The notes: generated by a model from the letters alone, not told the origin. Positions 26,668-36,319 are shown, numbered from the stretch's first letter. The stretch is DNA of 64,000 bases from Derxia lacustris (GCF_002105195.1 NZ_MUHU01000008.1:372001-436000), one strand, 5' to 3'. A program made the numbers and translations.

Positions 26668-26687
26668 ACTGCGTGGTTTTACGCAGT
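26668..26687 (-). promoter_or_regulatory. third dyad upstream of ssuE
   Basis: ACTGCGT-ggtttt-ACGCAGT, a perfect 7-bp dyad with a 6-nt loop, directly follows the TGATGAC dyad. It is not followed by a T-run on either strand, so it is not a good terminator for the CHASE2 gene lying upstream; operator function is inferred from clustering. Confidence 0.45.
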
Positions 26688-26787
26688 GAGAAGCGCAGGC
26701 GGTGGCAAAAGCAGCGGCTTCGCGGCCTGGGGCTGGCGTGGATCGCGCAGTCGCGGCCGGCGCGCCGGCGGCGTCATCGGCGGTCGG

Positions 26788-29094
26788 TCAGCCGCGTTCG
26801 ATCGGCAGGCGCAGCTGCAGCCGCTGGCGGTCGGCATCGAGCACGAGCTGGCCGCCGTGGTGGCCGACCACCTGCTCGACGAAGTCGGACGGCATGCCGG
26901 CACTGGTCGGCGTGAACTCGACCGACCAGTCGGCATTGCCGGGCCGGGCCGGATCGGCGGCGCTGGCGAGGCGGATGGCGAGGACGCGGTCGGCGCCACG
27001 CACCGCATGCGCCACCAGTCCGGCGAGCGCGCGTCGCATCAGTGCCGGATCGCCGTTCATCCAGGCGGGGCCCGGGCCGTCGATCCGCGCCGGCAGGCGC
27101 TCGCCGCCGGGCAGCGGGCGCACCTCGGCGAGGGCGTCGGCGAGCAGGGCGGCGAGATCGAAATTGATGCTGACGGTGGCGCCGCTTTCGAGCCGCATCG
27201 CCTGCACGAAATCGCCGGACAGGGTCGGCATGGCGGAAGTGGTGGCGGCGTCGAGGCCGGGCGCGGGGCGGCGCGTGGCACATCGGTCTGGGTGACGGTG
27301 GTGAGCAGACCGTCAACGAAGGAGGGCGGCGTGTAGGCGCCGAGCGGGCGGGTGCGCGGGCCGGTGTGGTCGGCGTCGGTGCCGGCCAATGCGGGTTCGG
27401 CCACCGCGCGACCGAGGGAATTGAGGCAGACCACGAGCGCGTCGGGCCGCGCCTGCCGTCCGAGCGGGCTCACATGGATGCGCTGGGGCGCGAGGCGCGG
27501 ATGCCGGCCGATGAGGTGGCGCGGGCGGGCGTCCAGGCCCACCTCGTCGAGCAGCGCGGTCCAGGCGCTTGCGCCGCCGGGTGCCAGTTCGCGCAGCAGC
27601 TCGGGCAGCTGGCGGCCGGCCAGGGTCGCGGGCGGAAGGGCGTCGTCGCCGGCAAGGCGGGCGGCAAACCGGGCCGGCCGGCGGATTGGCCAGCAGCACC
27701 AGCCCCTGGCGGTCGACGACGAAGATCGGGTCGGGCAGGGCGCCAAGTGCGCCGGCGAGCAGCTCGCGGCCGTCGCGCAGCTGCTGGCTGGCGCCGGCCA
27801 GGGCGTCGAGCCGGGCTTCGAGCGGACGGGTGCTGCGGCCGGCGAGGCGGCTGCGATCGGCGGGCGCGGCGCTGGCGGCATGGCTGCGCAGGCCGCCGGC
27901 CACGCCCAGGTTGGGGCCGGCGGCATGGGCGATGGCCTGCAGCTCATCGTCGACGAAGCGGCTGGCGGCTTCGAGCCGGCGCCAGCTCCACAGCGGGTAG
28001 GCGAGCAGGGCGACGCTGGCGAGGCCGGTCGGCGCGAACCACAGGTCGGCGCTGTCGAGCAGCAGCCAGGCCAGCAGCAGGCTGGCGCCGGCGCCGGCAA
28101 ATGCCAGCACCAGCGCGGCGCGCGGCGGCAGCCGGGTGAGCGCGATGACGAACAGCGCCGTCAGCAGCGCCGAGACGGCGACGCCGGGCAGCTCGGGCAG
28201 GCTGCGCGGCGCATCGCCGTGACGCAGGCTGTCGAACAGGGTGGCGACGATCTCGACCGAGGCCATCGGGCTGGCATTGCCCGACAGCGGCGTGGGATAG
28301 CCGGCGCCGAGGCCGGTGGCGGTCACGCCGACCAGCACATGGCGGCCGGTGAAGCGGCCGGGCGGCACGCGGCCGAGCAGCACGTCGGCATAGCTCACCT
28401 GCTCGAAATGGCCGGGGCCGCCGCGATAGCGCAGCAGCACCGGATCGCTGCGCTGCCAGTGGCCGTCGGCGCTGCCGGCATCGAGCGTCTCGGGGGCGAC
28501 GCCGGGCCGGCCGCGGGCCGCGTCGAGCAGCGCGAGCGCCACATGCGGCAGCCGGGCGCTGCCGAGGCCGGCATGCAGGTAGTCGCGCCGCAGCAGGCCG
28601 TCGGGATCGAGTTCGGCATCGGCCTGACCGAGCCGGTAGCCGCTGCCGAGGCTGGCCGCCGGGCGCAGCTGGTCGAGCGCGCGGCCGCCGGCGGCCGCGA
28701 CCGGCACCACCGGCAGCACGACCGGCGCGGCGCGTTCCAGCGCCTCGGCGAGCGCCTGATCGTCGGCCGGATCGGCCGAAGGTTCGGACAGCAGCAGGTC
28801 GAGCAGGATGGCGCGCGGCCGGTCGGCGGCGAGGCGGTCGAGCAGCTGGGCATGGACCGCGCGCGGCCAGGGCCAGCGGCCCATCGCGGCGAGGCTGGCG
28901 TCGTCGATGGCGACGATGACGATGTCGTCGGGTGGCTGGGCGCTGGTGCCGAGCGCCAGCCCGATGTCGTAGAGCGCATCGTCGGCGCGCCGCAGCAGAC
29001 CGCTCAGGCCCAGTACCAGCACCAGCAGCGCCAGCGCGACCGCGAGTCCGCCGCGTTCGCGCGCGAGGCGGGGCGACAGCGCAGCCAGCGTCAT
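26788..29094 (-). pseudogene. CHASE2-PAS-HATPase sensor kinase-like gene with two frameshifts
   Basis: An N-terminal TM helix, a CHASE2 extracytoplasmic sensor domain (about residues 30-300, with DDIVIVAIDDASLAAMGRWPWPR), three TM helices, then a PAS start (LPDPIFVVDRQGLVLLANPP). At about 27671-27684, in a GGCCGGCCGG tract, coding moves to another frame (RFAARLAGDDALPPATLAGR onward); at about 27258-27275, beside a CCCC run, it returns to the original frame and ends in a weak HATPase-like region (stop 26788). Read literally, translation ends at 27313 with an Arg/Pro-rich tail. The two shifts cancel, so they are either sequencing errors or a decayed gene. No clear HisKA His box is seen, suggesting a degenerate kinase. 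Stop of the FecR gene lies 4 nt upstream. Confidence 0.7.
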
Positions 29095-29098
29095 GCGC

Positions 29099-30778
29099 TC
29101 AGTTCGCGGTAGTCAGCAGGCCGGCGCCGCTGCGCCAGCAGGCCGCGCCGGCGCTCTCGATGCAGACCGGCACGTCGAAGCGCTGGACGGCGGTCCAGGG
29201 GCCGATGAAGCCGTCGGCATCGATGGCGCGGTAGCGCAGGTAGAAGCGGCCGCCGGGGCTCGGACGCGGCAGCTCAAGTTGCGGCGTGTCGAGCCGGGCC
29301 ACGACTTCGGGCGCGGCCATGGCGGCGTCGCGGCCAAGCTCGAATTCATAGCGCTGGCCCGGCTCGCCGCGCCAGGCAAAGCGCACGCTGTCGTCGCCGA
29401 GTTCGGGCGGCAGCGCGGCGGCTGGCGGCGGCGCCAGCGTGAAGCCCAGCGCATCGCCCCAGGGGCCGTCGGCGCCCTGGGCCGGCAGGCTGGCGAGGCG
29501 CCAGAGATAGTTGCCGGGCGCCAGTTCTGCCAGCGCGAGCTGGGTGTCGCCGAGGCGGCGGTCGTCGAGCGGATGGGCGAAGCCGGTGTCGCCGGCCTCG
29601 GTCAGCTGAAACCGGTAGCCGGCGCCGGCCGCCGGGTTGGCGGTCCACGCAAAGCTCACGCCGCTGGCGCGCAGCTTGGCGCCCGGCGCGGGCGCGGTGA
29701 CGAAGGGCGGCTCGGGCTCGGCATGCACATGAAAGGCGCGCGCGGCGTCGAAGCCTTCGAGCCCGTGCGTACCGATGGCGCGCAGGCGCAGCTGCCAGTC
29801 GCCATCGGGCAGATCGGCGATGCGGAAGTCGGGCGTCGCCGCCACGGCCTCGCGCTCGACTGCGGCAAAGCCGGCATCGCGCGCGATCTGGAGCCGGTAG
29901 CCGCTGGCGCCGGCCACCGGCGGCACGGCGATGCGCAGCAGCTTGCGTTCGAACAGCGTCGGCAGCGCGGCAAGGTCGGGTGCCGGCGGCAGCGCGATCG
30001 GCTCGGCCACGCGCTGGCTGGCGTCGACCACGGTGCCGTAGCCCGCCGCGACGGCGCGGTGCTCGGCGCCGCCGGCGACGTCGACGAGGCCGTGCACCAC
30101 TTCACCGTGGGTTTCGGCGCCGCTGCTGACGCGGAATTCGGTGCCGCGCACCGCCAGCGTGGCCTGCGGCGTGCGCACATCGAAATGCGGCTGGCCGCCG
30201 CGCAGCCGGTTCACCAGCGCCTCGACCCGGCCGCGCAGCAGCTTGAGCGTGGCGCCGACGGTATCGGGCGCGGCATAGCTGCGCGCGCGGGCGATTTCGG
30301 CGCTGGAGTCGGCCTGCAAGCGCAGCAGCGAGCCGTCGCCGAGCCGCAAGGTCGCATAGCCGTCGGCGCCGGTATCGATGCGGTCGCCCTCGACCAGAAG
30401 GTTGCCGCGCGCCAGTGCGAGGGCGCTGCCGTCGGCGCGCAGCAGCCGCGCCGTGCCGACGGTTTCGAGCACCTCGACCGGTAGCGGCTTGGATGCCAGC
30501 CGGTCGAGCGGAATGCGCAGCTGGCTGCCCGTCGGCAGCACATCGGGATTGGCCATGCGATTGAGCCGGGCGATCTCGCGCCAGCCAGCCGGATCGGCGA
30601 GCAGCCGGCGCGCCACGCCGATCAGCGTGTCGCCGCGTTCGGCGCTGTAGACATGGGTTTCGATATCGGCGACGGGCGGAGCGGCCTCGGCGGCGCAGCA
30701 CAGGAGGAGCGCGGCGGCAGCCAGGGCGCGCCGGGCGGCCGACGGCAAGGCGTCGGCGCGGGCAGGGCGGAGATGCAT
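29099..30778 (-). CDS. exported FecR-domain protein with LysM
   Basis: 559 residues: signal peptide (about 1-32), LysM module (HVYSAERGDTLIGVARRLLA to LPTGSQLRIPLD, about 42-92) predicted to bind peptidoglycan, FecR domain (GYATLRLGDGSLLRLQADSS to RTPQATLAVRGTEFRVSSG, about 130-220), then about 300 residues of repeated beta-sandwich units (APDLAAL..., SGYRLQIARD, GYRFQLTEAG, QRYEFELGRD), fibronectin-III-like. FecR/LysM proteins are commonly encoded just before CHASE2 cyclases or kinases, as here (4-nt gap), so the pair probably forms an envelope-sensing system. Signal unknown. The 258 bp upstream is shared with a divergent gene. Confidence 0.82.
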   Translation of the reverse strand: MHLRPARADALPSAARRALAAAALLLCCAAEAAPPVADIETHVYSAERGDTLIGVARRLLADPAGWREIARLNRMANPDVLPTGSQLRIPLDRLASKPLPVEVLETVGTARLLRADGSALALARGNLLVEGDRIDTGADGYATLRLGDGSLLRLQADSSAEIARARSYAAPDTVGATLKLLRGRVEALVNRLRGGQPHFDVRTPQATLAVRGTEFRVSSGAETHGEVVHGLVDVAGGAEHRAVAAGYGTVVDASQRVAEPIALPPAPDLAALPTLFERKLLRIAVPPVAGASGYRLQIARDAGFAAVEREAVAATPDFRIADLPDGDWQLRLRAIGTHGLEGFDAARAFHVHAEPEPPFVTAPAPGAKLRASGVSFAWTANPAAGAGYRFQLTEAGDTGFAHPLDDRRLGDTQLALAELAPGNYLWRLASLPAQGADGPWGDALGFTLAPPPAAALPPELGDDSVRFAWRGEPGQRYEFELGRDAAMAAPEVVARLDTPQLELPRPSPGGRFYLRYRAIDADGFIGPWTAVQRFDVPVCIESAGAACWRSGAGLLTTAN

Positions 30779-31036
30779 TTGAGGGATTTTCTTGGAGGCG
30801 TGGCGTCGCGGCCTGCAAGCGCGACGGGGCGCAAATTATGCCGAAGCGCAACTCGCTGCCGTACTTCCGCGACTGGCTGGCGTCCATCGGGCAATGCATT
30901 CCGGGGTTGCGTGTGTGGTTTTAAGTAAAATCCCGCCCGCGCTGAAAGGTCTTTCGGTTTTTCAGCGGGCCGGACTCTGCCCCCGGTCTTCACCCGCTTC
31001 ACATCCTGCACACAACACAAAGCCAAGGAGCTCAAT

Positions 31037-31339
31037 ATGGTTCGCGGATTTACTTATCGCGGCGAAGCCTTCCGCGCGACGGTTCACGGCCGTCCCGGCA
31101 AGGAAGAAATCTTCATCGTCATGATGGTCGACGACGAAGAAGGCCCGGAAATCTCGATCGACCGTTTCGAAGACGCCGACAACAATCCCGACGACGAACT
31201 CGAAGTCATGCTCGCCAAGCTGGTCGACAAGCTGTTCGCCGAACAAAGCATCACGCCGGCCTCGGCCACCGAGCCCTTCGAATGGCTGGCTGCCGCGACC
31301 ACCGGCGCACGCGTCCACGACGGCGTGCAGCACCACTGA
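31037..31339 (+). CDS. small acidic hypothetical protein (100 aa)
   Basis: 100-residue acidic protein (MVRGFTYRGEAFRATVHGRP, then IFIVMMVDDEEGPEISIDRF) with no signal or TM segment. AAGGAG lies 8 nt before the ATG and a strong bidirectional terminator follows 27 nt after the stop, so it is a single-gene unit that is probably well expressed. The first half alternates hydrophobic and polar residues as in a small beta-sheet, the middle is a charged helix (DDELEVMLAKLVDKLFAEQ). I do not recognise the family. It diverges from the FecR gene. Confidence 0.65.
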   Translation: MVRGFTYRGEAFRATVHGRPGKEEIFIVMMVDDEEGPEISIDRFEDADNNPDDELEVMLAKLVDKLFAEQSITPASATEPFEWLAAATTGARVHDGVQHH

Positions 31340-31366
31340 GCACCGTGGCGCCCGCGCGGCGCCATG

Positions 31367-31418
31367 AAAAAAGCGCCGGACCCGACCGCAGAAGATGCGG
31401 AAGGGTCCGGCGCTTTTT
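31367..31418. terminator. bidirectional intrinsic terminator
   Basis: AAAAAAGCGCCGGACCC (31367-31383) pairs perfectly with GGGTCCGGCGCTTTTT (31403-31418). It lies between the convergent 100-residue gene and rhlE and has a T-run in both directions, so it ends both transcripts. Confidence 0.88.
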
Positions 31419-31462
31419 GTTTGCTGCCGACTGTCCGAAGGCAGCCGGCGAGCTCGCCGATG

Positions 31463-32881
31463 TCAGTCGGCGCGACGCGGGCGGAAGCTGCCCTCGCGCC
31501 GGTCGGCGCTCGGATGGCCTTCGCGACGCGGGCCCGACGGCTTGGCGCCGTAGCCCGGACGACCGCCGCTGCCCGGCTTGCGCGGGCCGCTGCCCGGACG
31601 GCTCGGGCCGCCCGGCTTGCCGTTCATGGGACGCGGCTGACGCTTGGGTTCGAGGCCGACGATGGTCTCGACCGGAATCGGCTGCGACGTGAAGCGCTCG
31701 ATGCGGCGGATCGCGCCGGCATCGCGGTGCTCGACGATGGTCACCGCGAGACCGCTGCGGCCAGCCCGGCCGGTACGGCCGATGCGGTGCACATAGTCTT
31801 CGGCGGTCATCGGCAGACCGTAGTTGATGACGTGGCTGATGGTCGGCACGTCGATGCCGCGGGCGGCAACGTCGGTCGCCACCAGCACGCGCAGACGGCC
31901 TTCGCGCAGCTTGGTCAGCGTGCGATTGCGCTGGCCTTGCGGCATGCCGCCGTGCAGGGCGGCAGCGGCGTGACCGTCGTCTTCCAGGCGCTCGGCGAGC
32001 CAGTCGGCATCGCGTTGCGTGGACGTGAAGACGATGGCCTGTTGCACGTCGACGCCGCGCAGCAGGTGGTCGAGCAGCGCGTTCTTGTGCTCGATGTCGT
32101 CGGCCCAGTGCAGGCGCTGCGAGATGTCGGTATGCACATCGCGGTGATTGGCCAGCTCGATGCGACGCGGTTCGCGCATCAGGCCTTCGGCGAGGCGTGC
32201 GACCGGACCGGCGAACGTGGCCGAGAACAGCAGCGTCTGACGATCGGCCGGGGTCGCGTCGGCGACTTCACGGATGTCGTCGATGAAGCCCATGTCGAGC
32301 ATGCGGTCGGCTTCGTCGAGGACCAGGGTCTTGACGTTGCTCAGGTCGAGCTTGCCGTTGCGGATGTGATCGAGCAGGCGACCGGGCGTGCCGATCACGA
32401 TGTCGAGGTGGCCGCGCAACTGCTGCAGCTGACGGCCGTAGGGCACGCCGCCGACGATGGTGGCGATGCGCAGCCAGCGCAGTTCGGACGTGAGTTCGAA
32501 CGTGGCTTGCGCGACTTGCTGCGCCAGTTCGCGCGTCGGCGCCATCACGAGGATGCGCGGCGTCTGAACCTTGAAATTGCGCGATTCGCGCGGGGCCGGG
32601 CGGCGGTCGGGGCCACCACGGCGGTCGTCGAAGCGGCGCGAATCTTCGCGCGGCTCGGGCCGGTCGCGGCCCTCGGGCTTGCCGGCTTCAGCGATGGCGT
32701 GAAGCGCCGGCAGCATGAATGCGGCGGTCTTGCCGCTGCCCGTGGACGACGAAACCATCAGGTCGACGCCGGTCATGGCGGTCGGGATGGTCTGGATCTG
32801 GACGGGGGTCGGATCGGAAAAACCCAGGGCCTGGACGGCCTTGAGCAAAGCGGGATGCAATCCCAGCGTGTCAAATGACAT
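31463..32881 (-). CDS. rhlE: DEAD-box ATP-dependent RNA helicase, RhlE family
   Basis: 472-residue RNA helicase with all core motifs: Q motif (FDTLGLHPALLKAV ... PTPVQIQTIP), I SSTGSGKTAAF, Ia PTRELAQQ, TPGRLLD, II DEADRMLDMGF, III SATF, IV VFTST, V ATDVAARGID, VI HRIGRTGRAGR, and a Gly/Arg/Pro-rich basic tail that binds RNA. Residues about 67-107 (between motifs I and Ia) are an Arg/Asp/Pro-rich insertion not usual for RhlE. Likely acts in ribosome assembly or RNA turnover, often cold-induced; the 5' leader may be long (candidate -10 at 33079). Confidence 0.93.
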   Translation of the reverse strand: MSFDTLGLHPALLKAVQALGFSDPTPVQIQTIPTAMTGVDLMVSSSTGSGKTAAFMLPALHAIAEAGKPEGRDRPEPREDSRRFDDRRGGPDRRPAPRESRNFKVQTPRILVMAPTRELAQQVAQATFELTSELRWLRIATIVGGVPYGRQLQQLRGHLDIVIGTPGRLLDHIRNGKLDLSNVKTLVLDEADRMLDMGFIDDIREVADATPADRQTLLFSATFAGPVARLAEGLMREPRRIELANHRDVHTDISQRLHWADDIEHKNALLDHLLRGVDVQQAIVFTSTQRDADWLAERLEDDGHAAAALHGGMPQGQRNRTLTKLREGRLRVLVATDVAARGIDVPTISHVINYGLPMTAEDYVHRIGRTGRAGRSGLAVTIVEHRDAGAIRRIERFTSQPIPVETIVGLEPKRQPRPMNGKPGGPSRPGSGPRKPGSGGRPGYGAKPSGPRREGHPSADRREGSFRPRRAD

Positions 32882-33078
32882 GGACTCTCGCGAACGAAGA
32901 GAAGTGAGCCGTGGCGGCGGGGCATCGCCTGCAACCTGCGTGCCCGGTTCGGTAGCTTGTCCACGGAAGCTGTCATTTCGCGAGGGCCGCGAAGACCGTG
33001 GAAAACCGAAGGAGGGGGGATAAGGCCGGAGGGGATGAAGATTGCGTAGACGGACGAGGTCAGCTGCGCAAGTCGCGG

Positions 33079-33084
33079 ATTATA
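33079..33084 (-). promoter_or_regulatory. candidate -10 box upstream of rhlE
   Basis: Read on the minus strand, TATAAT occurs in ATGCGTATAATCCGCG, about 200 nt upstream of the rhlE start. A perfect -10 hexamer is rare in such GC-rich DNA, but no good -35 is seen. If used, rhlE has a long 5' leader as many cold-shock helicase genes do. The rest of 32882-33160 holds no gene. Confidence 0.45.
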
Positions 33085-33160
33085 CGCATGAATCCGACCA
33101 ACCCGACCGGAAATTTGCTGCGCCGCCCTGGCGCACCGTGGCGGGGCGGCGCAGCGGGCT

Positions 33161-33916
33161 TCAGGCGGCCTTGATCGCGTCGAAGGTGCGGGCCATTTCG
33201 GCGGCGCCGATCTCGTCGGCAATGGTGGCTGCGGCGAGCGGATCGGCGCCGGCAGTCCAGGCCGGTTCGAGGTCGTCGCGCAGCGCCATCGACAGCGCGT
33301 GATTGAGTTCCTGCGTGTCCCAGGCGTAGCCGGCATCGCGCAGCGCCGACTGCATCGCGTTCTGAACCAGACTGCGCACGACCATGTGCGGCTCGGAATA
33401 GGGAACGCTGTCGGCCCGGCCGGCGGCCGCATCGACGCAGGCACGCACATCGAGCGAGGCATGGCCGCGGCAGGCCAGCGGCCGCACGGCATAGATGAGG
33501 CAGGCGCCCTTCTCGATGAACGGGCAGCGCCGGCGCAGCTTGACGCGCGCCGCCTCGTCGAGGCCGCGCGTGATCTTGTCGGCATCGAACACGCGCTGTT
33601 CCAGGTCGATGCCCATGCGCGCGAGCGCCGGCCGCGCCGCCCGCATGAAGCGCGCGATCAGCAGCACCTCGGGCGAGGTGGCCGACACGCGCAGCGTGCA
33701 GCAGGTGGCGCAGCCCTTGTGGCAGGCGATCTCCGGCTGGCCTTCAGACTGGAGCGCCACATTGCCCTCGAAACTGTCGAAGGCCTGCGACAGCACCGCG
33801 TCGATCAGCCTGGGATTGCCGCGAAAGCGTTCGAGGGTCTGGGAGTAGGCGTCGTGCAGTGCCTTGAAGAAGGCGAGCGGGCCGGCATCGTCGGCGGTGA
33901 GGGCGGCAGCGGTCAT
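33161..33916 (-). CDS. YkgJ-family cysteine-cluster protein
   Basis: 251-residue cytoplasmic protein with the zinc/iron-chelating cysteine cluster of the YkgJ/CxxCxxCC family: CHKGCATCC near residue 66, then RRRCPFIEKGACLIYAVRPLACRGHASLD near 130-160. The Cys residues probably bind a metal or Fe-S cluster, and the biological role of the family is unsettled. The ATG at 33916 is the only reasonable start. It is a single gene, divergent from the DUF485-actP unit across a 410-bp spacer. Confidence 0.82.
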   Translation of the reverse strand: MTAAALTADDAGPLAFFKALHDAYSQTLERFRGNPRLIDAVLSQAFDSFEGNVALQSEGQPEIACHKGCATCCTLRVSATSPEVLLIARFMRAARPALARMGIDLEQRVFDADKITRGLDEAARVKLRRRCPFIEKGACLIYAVRPLACRGHASLDVRACVDAAAGRADSVPYSEPHMVVRSLVQNAMQSALRDAGYAWDTQELNHALSMALRDDLEPAWTAGADPLAAATIADEIGAAEMARTFDAIKAA

Positions 33917-34326
33917 GGGATGGTTTCGCGCAGGTCGTTGATATGTCCGCAGCCAGCCGTCGACGGGGCAACGGTGTATACGGCTTGATAGAGCGCGAGT
34001 GTCGCGTGCGCGGCCGCCCGCGCGCAGACCCGGTCGCGCGCGACCTTTGACCTGACGCAACCGAAAGCGGCTTGGCCCGGCCGACACGCATCGGCCTGTC
34101 ACGCTCGGCTGCCAGCGCGCCGCGCGATCGCGCTTGAATTGAGCGGCCACTTCCGCGCTGCCGCTGGGTCTTTCACTGGGGTTTCCACCCGGTCCATACC
34201 AATCAGTACGGGCTTGTAAGCTTTCGTTAAGACTCGGTGCGAATGATCCGCCCAGCCTTGCCATACGCAGCCGAATGGCAGGCGCGGCGCGGCGTCATTC
34301 ACTACACAAATCACCGGGAGGAAGAC
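33917..34326. other. 410-bp intergenic region between divergent genes
   Basis: No open frame here looks coding. The half near 34200-34260 is visibly more AT-rich (GTAAGCTTTCGTTAAGACT) than the surroundings and is the likely promoter area of the DUF485-actP operon, whose homologues need an activator. I could not pick out a confident -35/-10 or -24/-12 pair. Confidence 0.4.
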
Positions 34327-34650
34327 ATGACCGACAAGGTCTATGCGCGGGTTCGCGCGAATCCGAAATTCGAGCGTCTGGTCGCCAGTCGCGGCCGCTA
34401 TGCCGCCACCATGGCCGGCATCGTCGGCGTGGTGTTCTACGGCTTCGTCATGGTCGTGGCCTTCAATCCGGCGCTGCTCGGCAAGCCGGTGTCGGAAGGC
34501 TCGGCGCTGACCGTGGGCGTGCTGGCCGAACTGCTGATGTTCGCGCTCTTCCTCACGCTCACCGGGCTGTACGTGCATCGCGCCAACGGCGAATTCGATG
34601 CGCTGACCGCCGACATCCTGGCCGAAGCGGCCGTGGAGCCGCGCCGATGA
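34327..34650 (+). CDS. DUF485 inner-membrane protein (YjcH-like)
   Basis: 107-residue protein with a short cytoplasmic N-terminus ([20 protein letters not shown], the DUF485 signature) and two TM helices (about 27-49 and 61-84). DUF485 proteins are encoded directly before acetate/solute symporters of the SSF family, as here, where its stop overlaps the actP start (ATGA at 34647-34650). Probably an accessory subunit of ActP; the mechanism is not known. GGGAGGAAGAC precedes the ATG. Confidence 0.88.
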   Translation: MTDKVYARVRANPKFERLVASRGRYAATMAGIVGVVFYGFVMVVAFNPALLGKPVSEGSALTVGVLAELLMFALFLTLTGLYVHRANGEFDALTADILAEAAVEPRR

Positions 34651-36308
34651 AATCCGCCTTCCGCAATCCGCTGGTGCTTGCCGCCGCCTTCGCCGCGCCG
34701 GCCCTCACGCTGGCCGCGCCGGCCGTCGAGGCGGCCGAGAAGCAGCCGCTCAACATCTCGGCCATCGCGATGTTCCTGCTCTTCGTGCTGATGACGATGG
34801 GCATCACCTACTGGGCCTCGCGCAAGACGCAGTCGGCGGCCGACTTCTACACGGCTGGCGGCGGCATCACCGGCTTCCAGAACGGGCTGGCGATCGCCGG
34901 CGACTACATGTCGGCGGCCACGCTGCTGGGCCTGACCGCGCTGGTGTTCGACAAGGGCTACGACGGCTACATCTACACGATCGCCTTCTTCGTCGGCTGG
35001 CCGATGATCCTGTTCCTCATGGCCGAGCGGCTGCGCAATCTGGGCCGCTTCACCTTTGCCGACATCACGTCCTACCGGCTCGACCAGGGCAAGGTGCGCA
35101 CGATGGCGGCGATCTCGTCGCTGGTGGTGGTGAGCTTCTATCTGATCGCGCAGATGGTCGGCGCGGGCCAGCTCATCAAGCTGCTGTTCGGGCTCGATTA
35201 CGAGCTGGCCATCGTGGTGGTGGGCGCGCTGATGATGGTCTACGTCATCTTCGGCGGCATGATCGCCACCACCTGGGTGCAGATCATCAAGGCCTGCCTG
35301 CTACTGGCCGGCGGCACGGCGGTCTGCGTGCTGGCGTTCTCGAAGTTCGACTTCTCGTACACCGAGCTGGTTGCGCGCGCCTCCGAAGCCCACAAGCTCG
35401 GCGACAAGCTGATGGCGCCCGGCGCGCTGATGGCCGACCCGATCAATGCGGTGTCGCTCTGCCTGGGCCTGATGTTCGGCATCGCCGGTCTGCCGCACAT
35501 CCTGATGCGCTTCTTCACCGTCACCGACGCCAAGGAAGCGCGCAAGTCGGTGCTCTATGCCTCGGGCTTCATCGGCTACTTCTTCAACGTGATTTTCCTG
35601 ATGGGCCTGGCGGCCATCGTCATCGTCGGCAAGGACCCGGGCTTTTTCACCGGCGGCAAGCTGAACGGCGGCGGCAACATGGTCGCGATGCATCTGGCCA
35701 AGGCGGTCGGCGGCGATCTGCTGCTGGGCTTCCTGGCGGCGGTGGCCTTCGCGACGATTCTGGCGGTGGTGTCGGGGCTGGCGCTGGCCGGTGCGTCGGC
35801 CATCTCGCATGACCTGTATGCGCGCGTCATCAAGAAGGGCACGGCCACCGACAAGGAGGAGATGAAGGTGTCGCGCATCGCCACGCTGGCGCTCGGGCTG
35901 GTGGCGGTCACGCTCGGCATCCTGTTCGAGAAGCAGAACGTGGCCTTCATGGTCGGGCTGGCCTTCGGCATCGCGGCGGCGGGCAATTTCCCGGTGCTCA
36001 TCCTGTCGATGTACTGGAAGGGCCTGACCACGCGCGGCGCGCTGGCCGGCGGCTACGGCGGCCTCGTGTCGGCCGTGACCTTCGTGGTGCTGTCGAAGTC
36101 GGTGTGGGTGACGGTGCTGGGCAATCCGGCGCCGATCTTCCCGTATGAGCAGCCGGCGCTGTTCGCGATGCCGATCGCGTTTGGCTTGGCGATCTTCTTC
36201 TCGGTCACCGAGCGCAGCGCGCGTTCGCGTGCCGAGCAGCTGGCCTTCGACGACCAGTTCGTGCGCGCGCAGACCGGCCTCGGCGCGGCGGCGGCAAGCA
36301 AGCACTGA
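34647..36308 (+). CDS. actP: cation/acetate symporter ActP
   Basis: 553-residue sodium:solute symporter (SSF) with a cleavable or signal-anchor N-terminus (about residues 1-30) and about 13 TM helices. [31 protein letters not shown] and [18 protein letters not shown] are typical of ActP. Imports acetate and other short monocarboxylates with a cation. Coupled to the DUF485 gene. No acs (acetyl-CoA synthetase) gene is adjacent, unlike E. coli acs-yjcH-actP, so activation of acetate must be encoded elsewhere. A large hairpin follows the stop. Confidence 0.93.
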   Translation: MKSAFRNPLVLAAAFAAPALTLAAPAVEAAEKQPLNISAIAMFLLFVLMTMGITYWASRKTQSAADFYTAGGGITGFQNGLAIAGDYMSAATLLGLTALVFDKGYDGYIYTIAFFVGWPMILFLMAERLRNLGRFTFADITSYRLDQGKVRTMAAISSLVVVSFYLIAQMVGAGQLIKLLFGLDYELAIVVVGALMMVYVIFGGMIATTWVQIIKACLLLAGGTAVCVLAFSKFDFSYTELVARASEAHKLGDKLMAPGALMADPINAVSLCLGLMFGIAGLPHILMRFFTVTDAKEARKSVLYASGFIGYFFNVIFLMGLAAIVIVGKDPGFFTGGKLNGGGNMVAMHLAKAVGGDLLLGFLAAVAFATILAVVSGLALAGASAISHDLYARVIKKGTATDKEEMKVSRIATLALGLVAVTLGILFEKQNVAFMVGLAFGIAAAGNFPVLILSMYWKGLTTRGALAGGYGGLVSAVTFVVLSKSVWVTVLGNPAPIFPYEQPALFAMPIAFGLAIFFSVTERSARSRAEQLAFDDQFVRAQTGLGAAAASKH

Positions 36309-36319
36309 GCTTGACGTCG

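Noticed and set aside
26668..26687. Dyad considered as terminator of the CHASE2 gene
   Set aside because: No T-run follows on the minus strand and other dyads crowd the same region, so a regulatory reading was preferred.
27313..27684. The Arg/Pro-rich tail read literally at the end of the CHASE2 frame
   Set aside because: The composition is that of an out-of-frame reading, and a sensible protein continues in the adjacent frame, so the tail is treated as a frameshift artefact.
34200..34260. Possible sigma-54 promoter upstream of DUF485-actP
   Set aside because: Homologous operons can use sigma-54, but no GG-N10-GC element with the TGGCAC/TTGCA pattern could be found with correct spacing.
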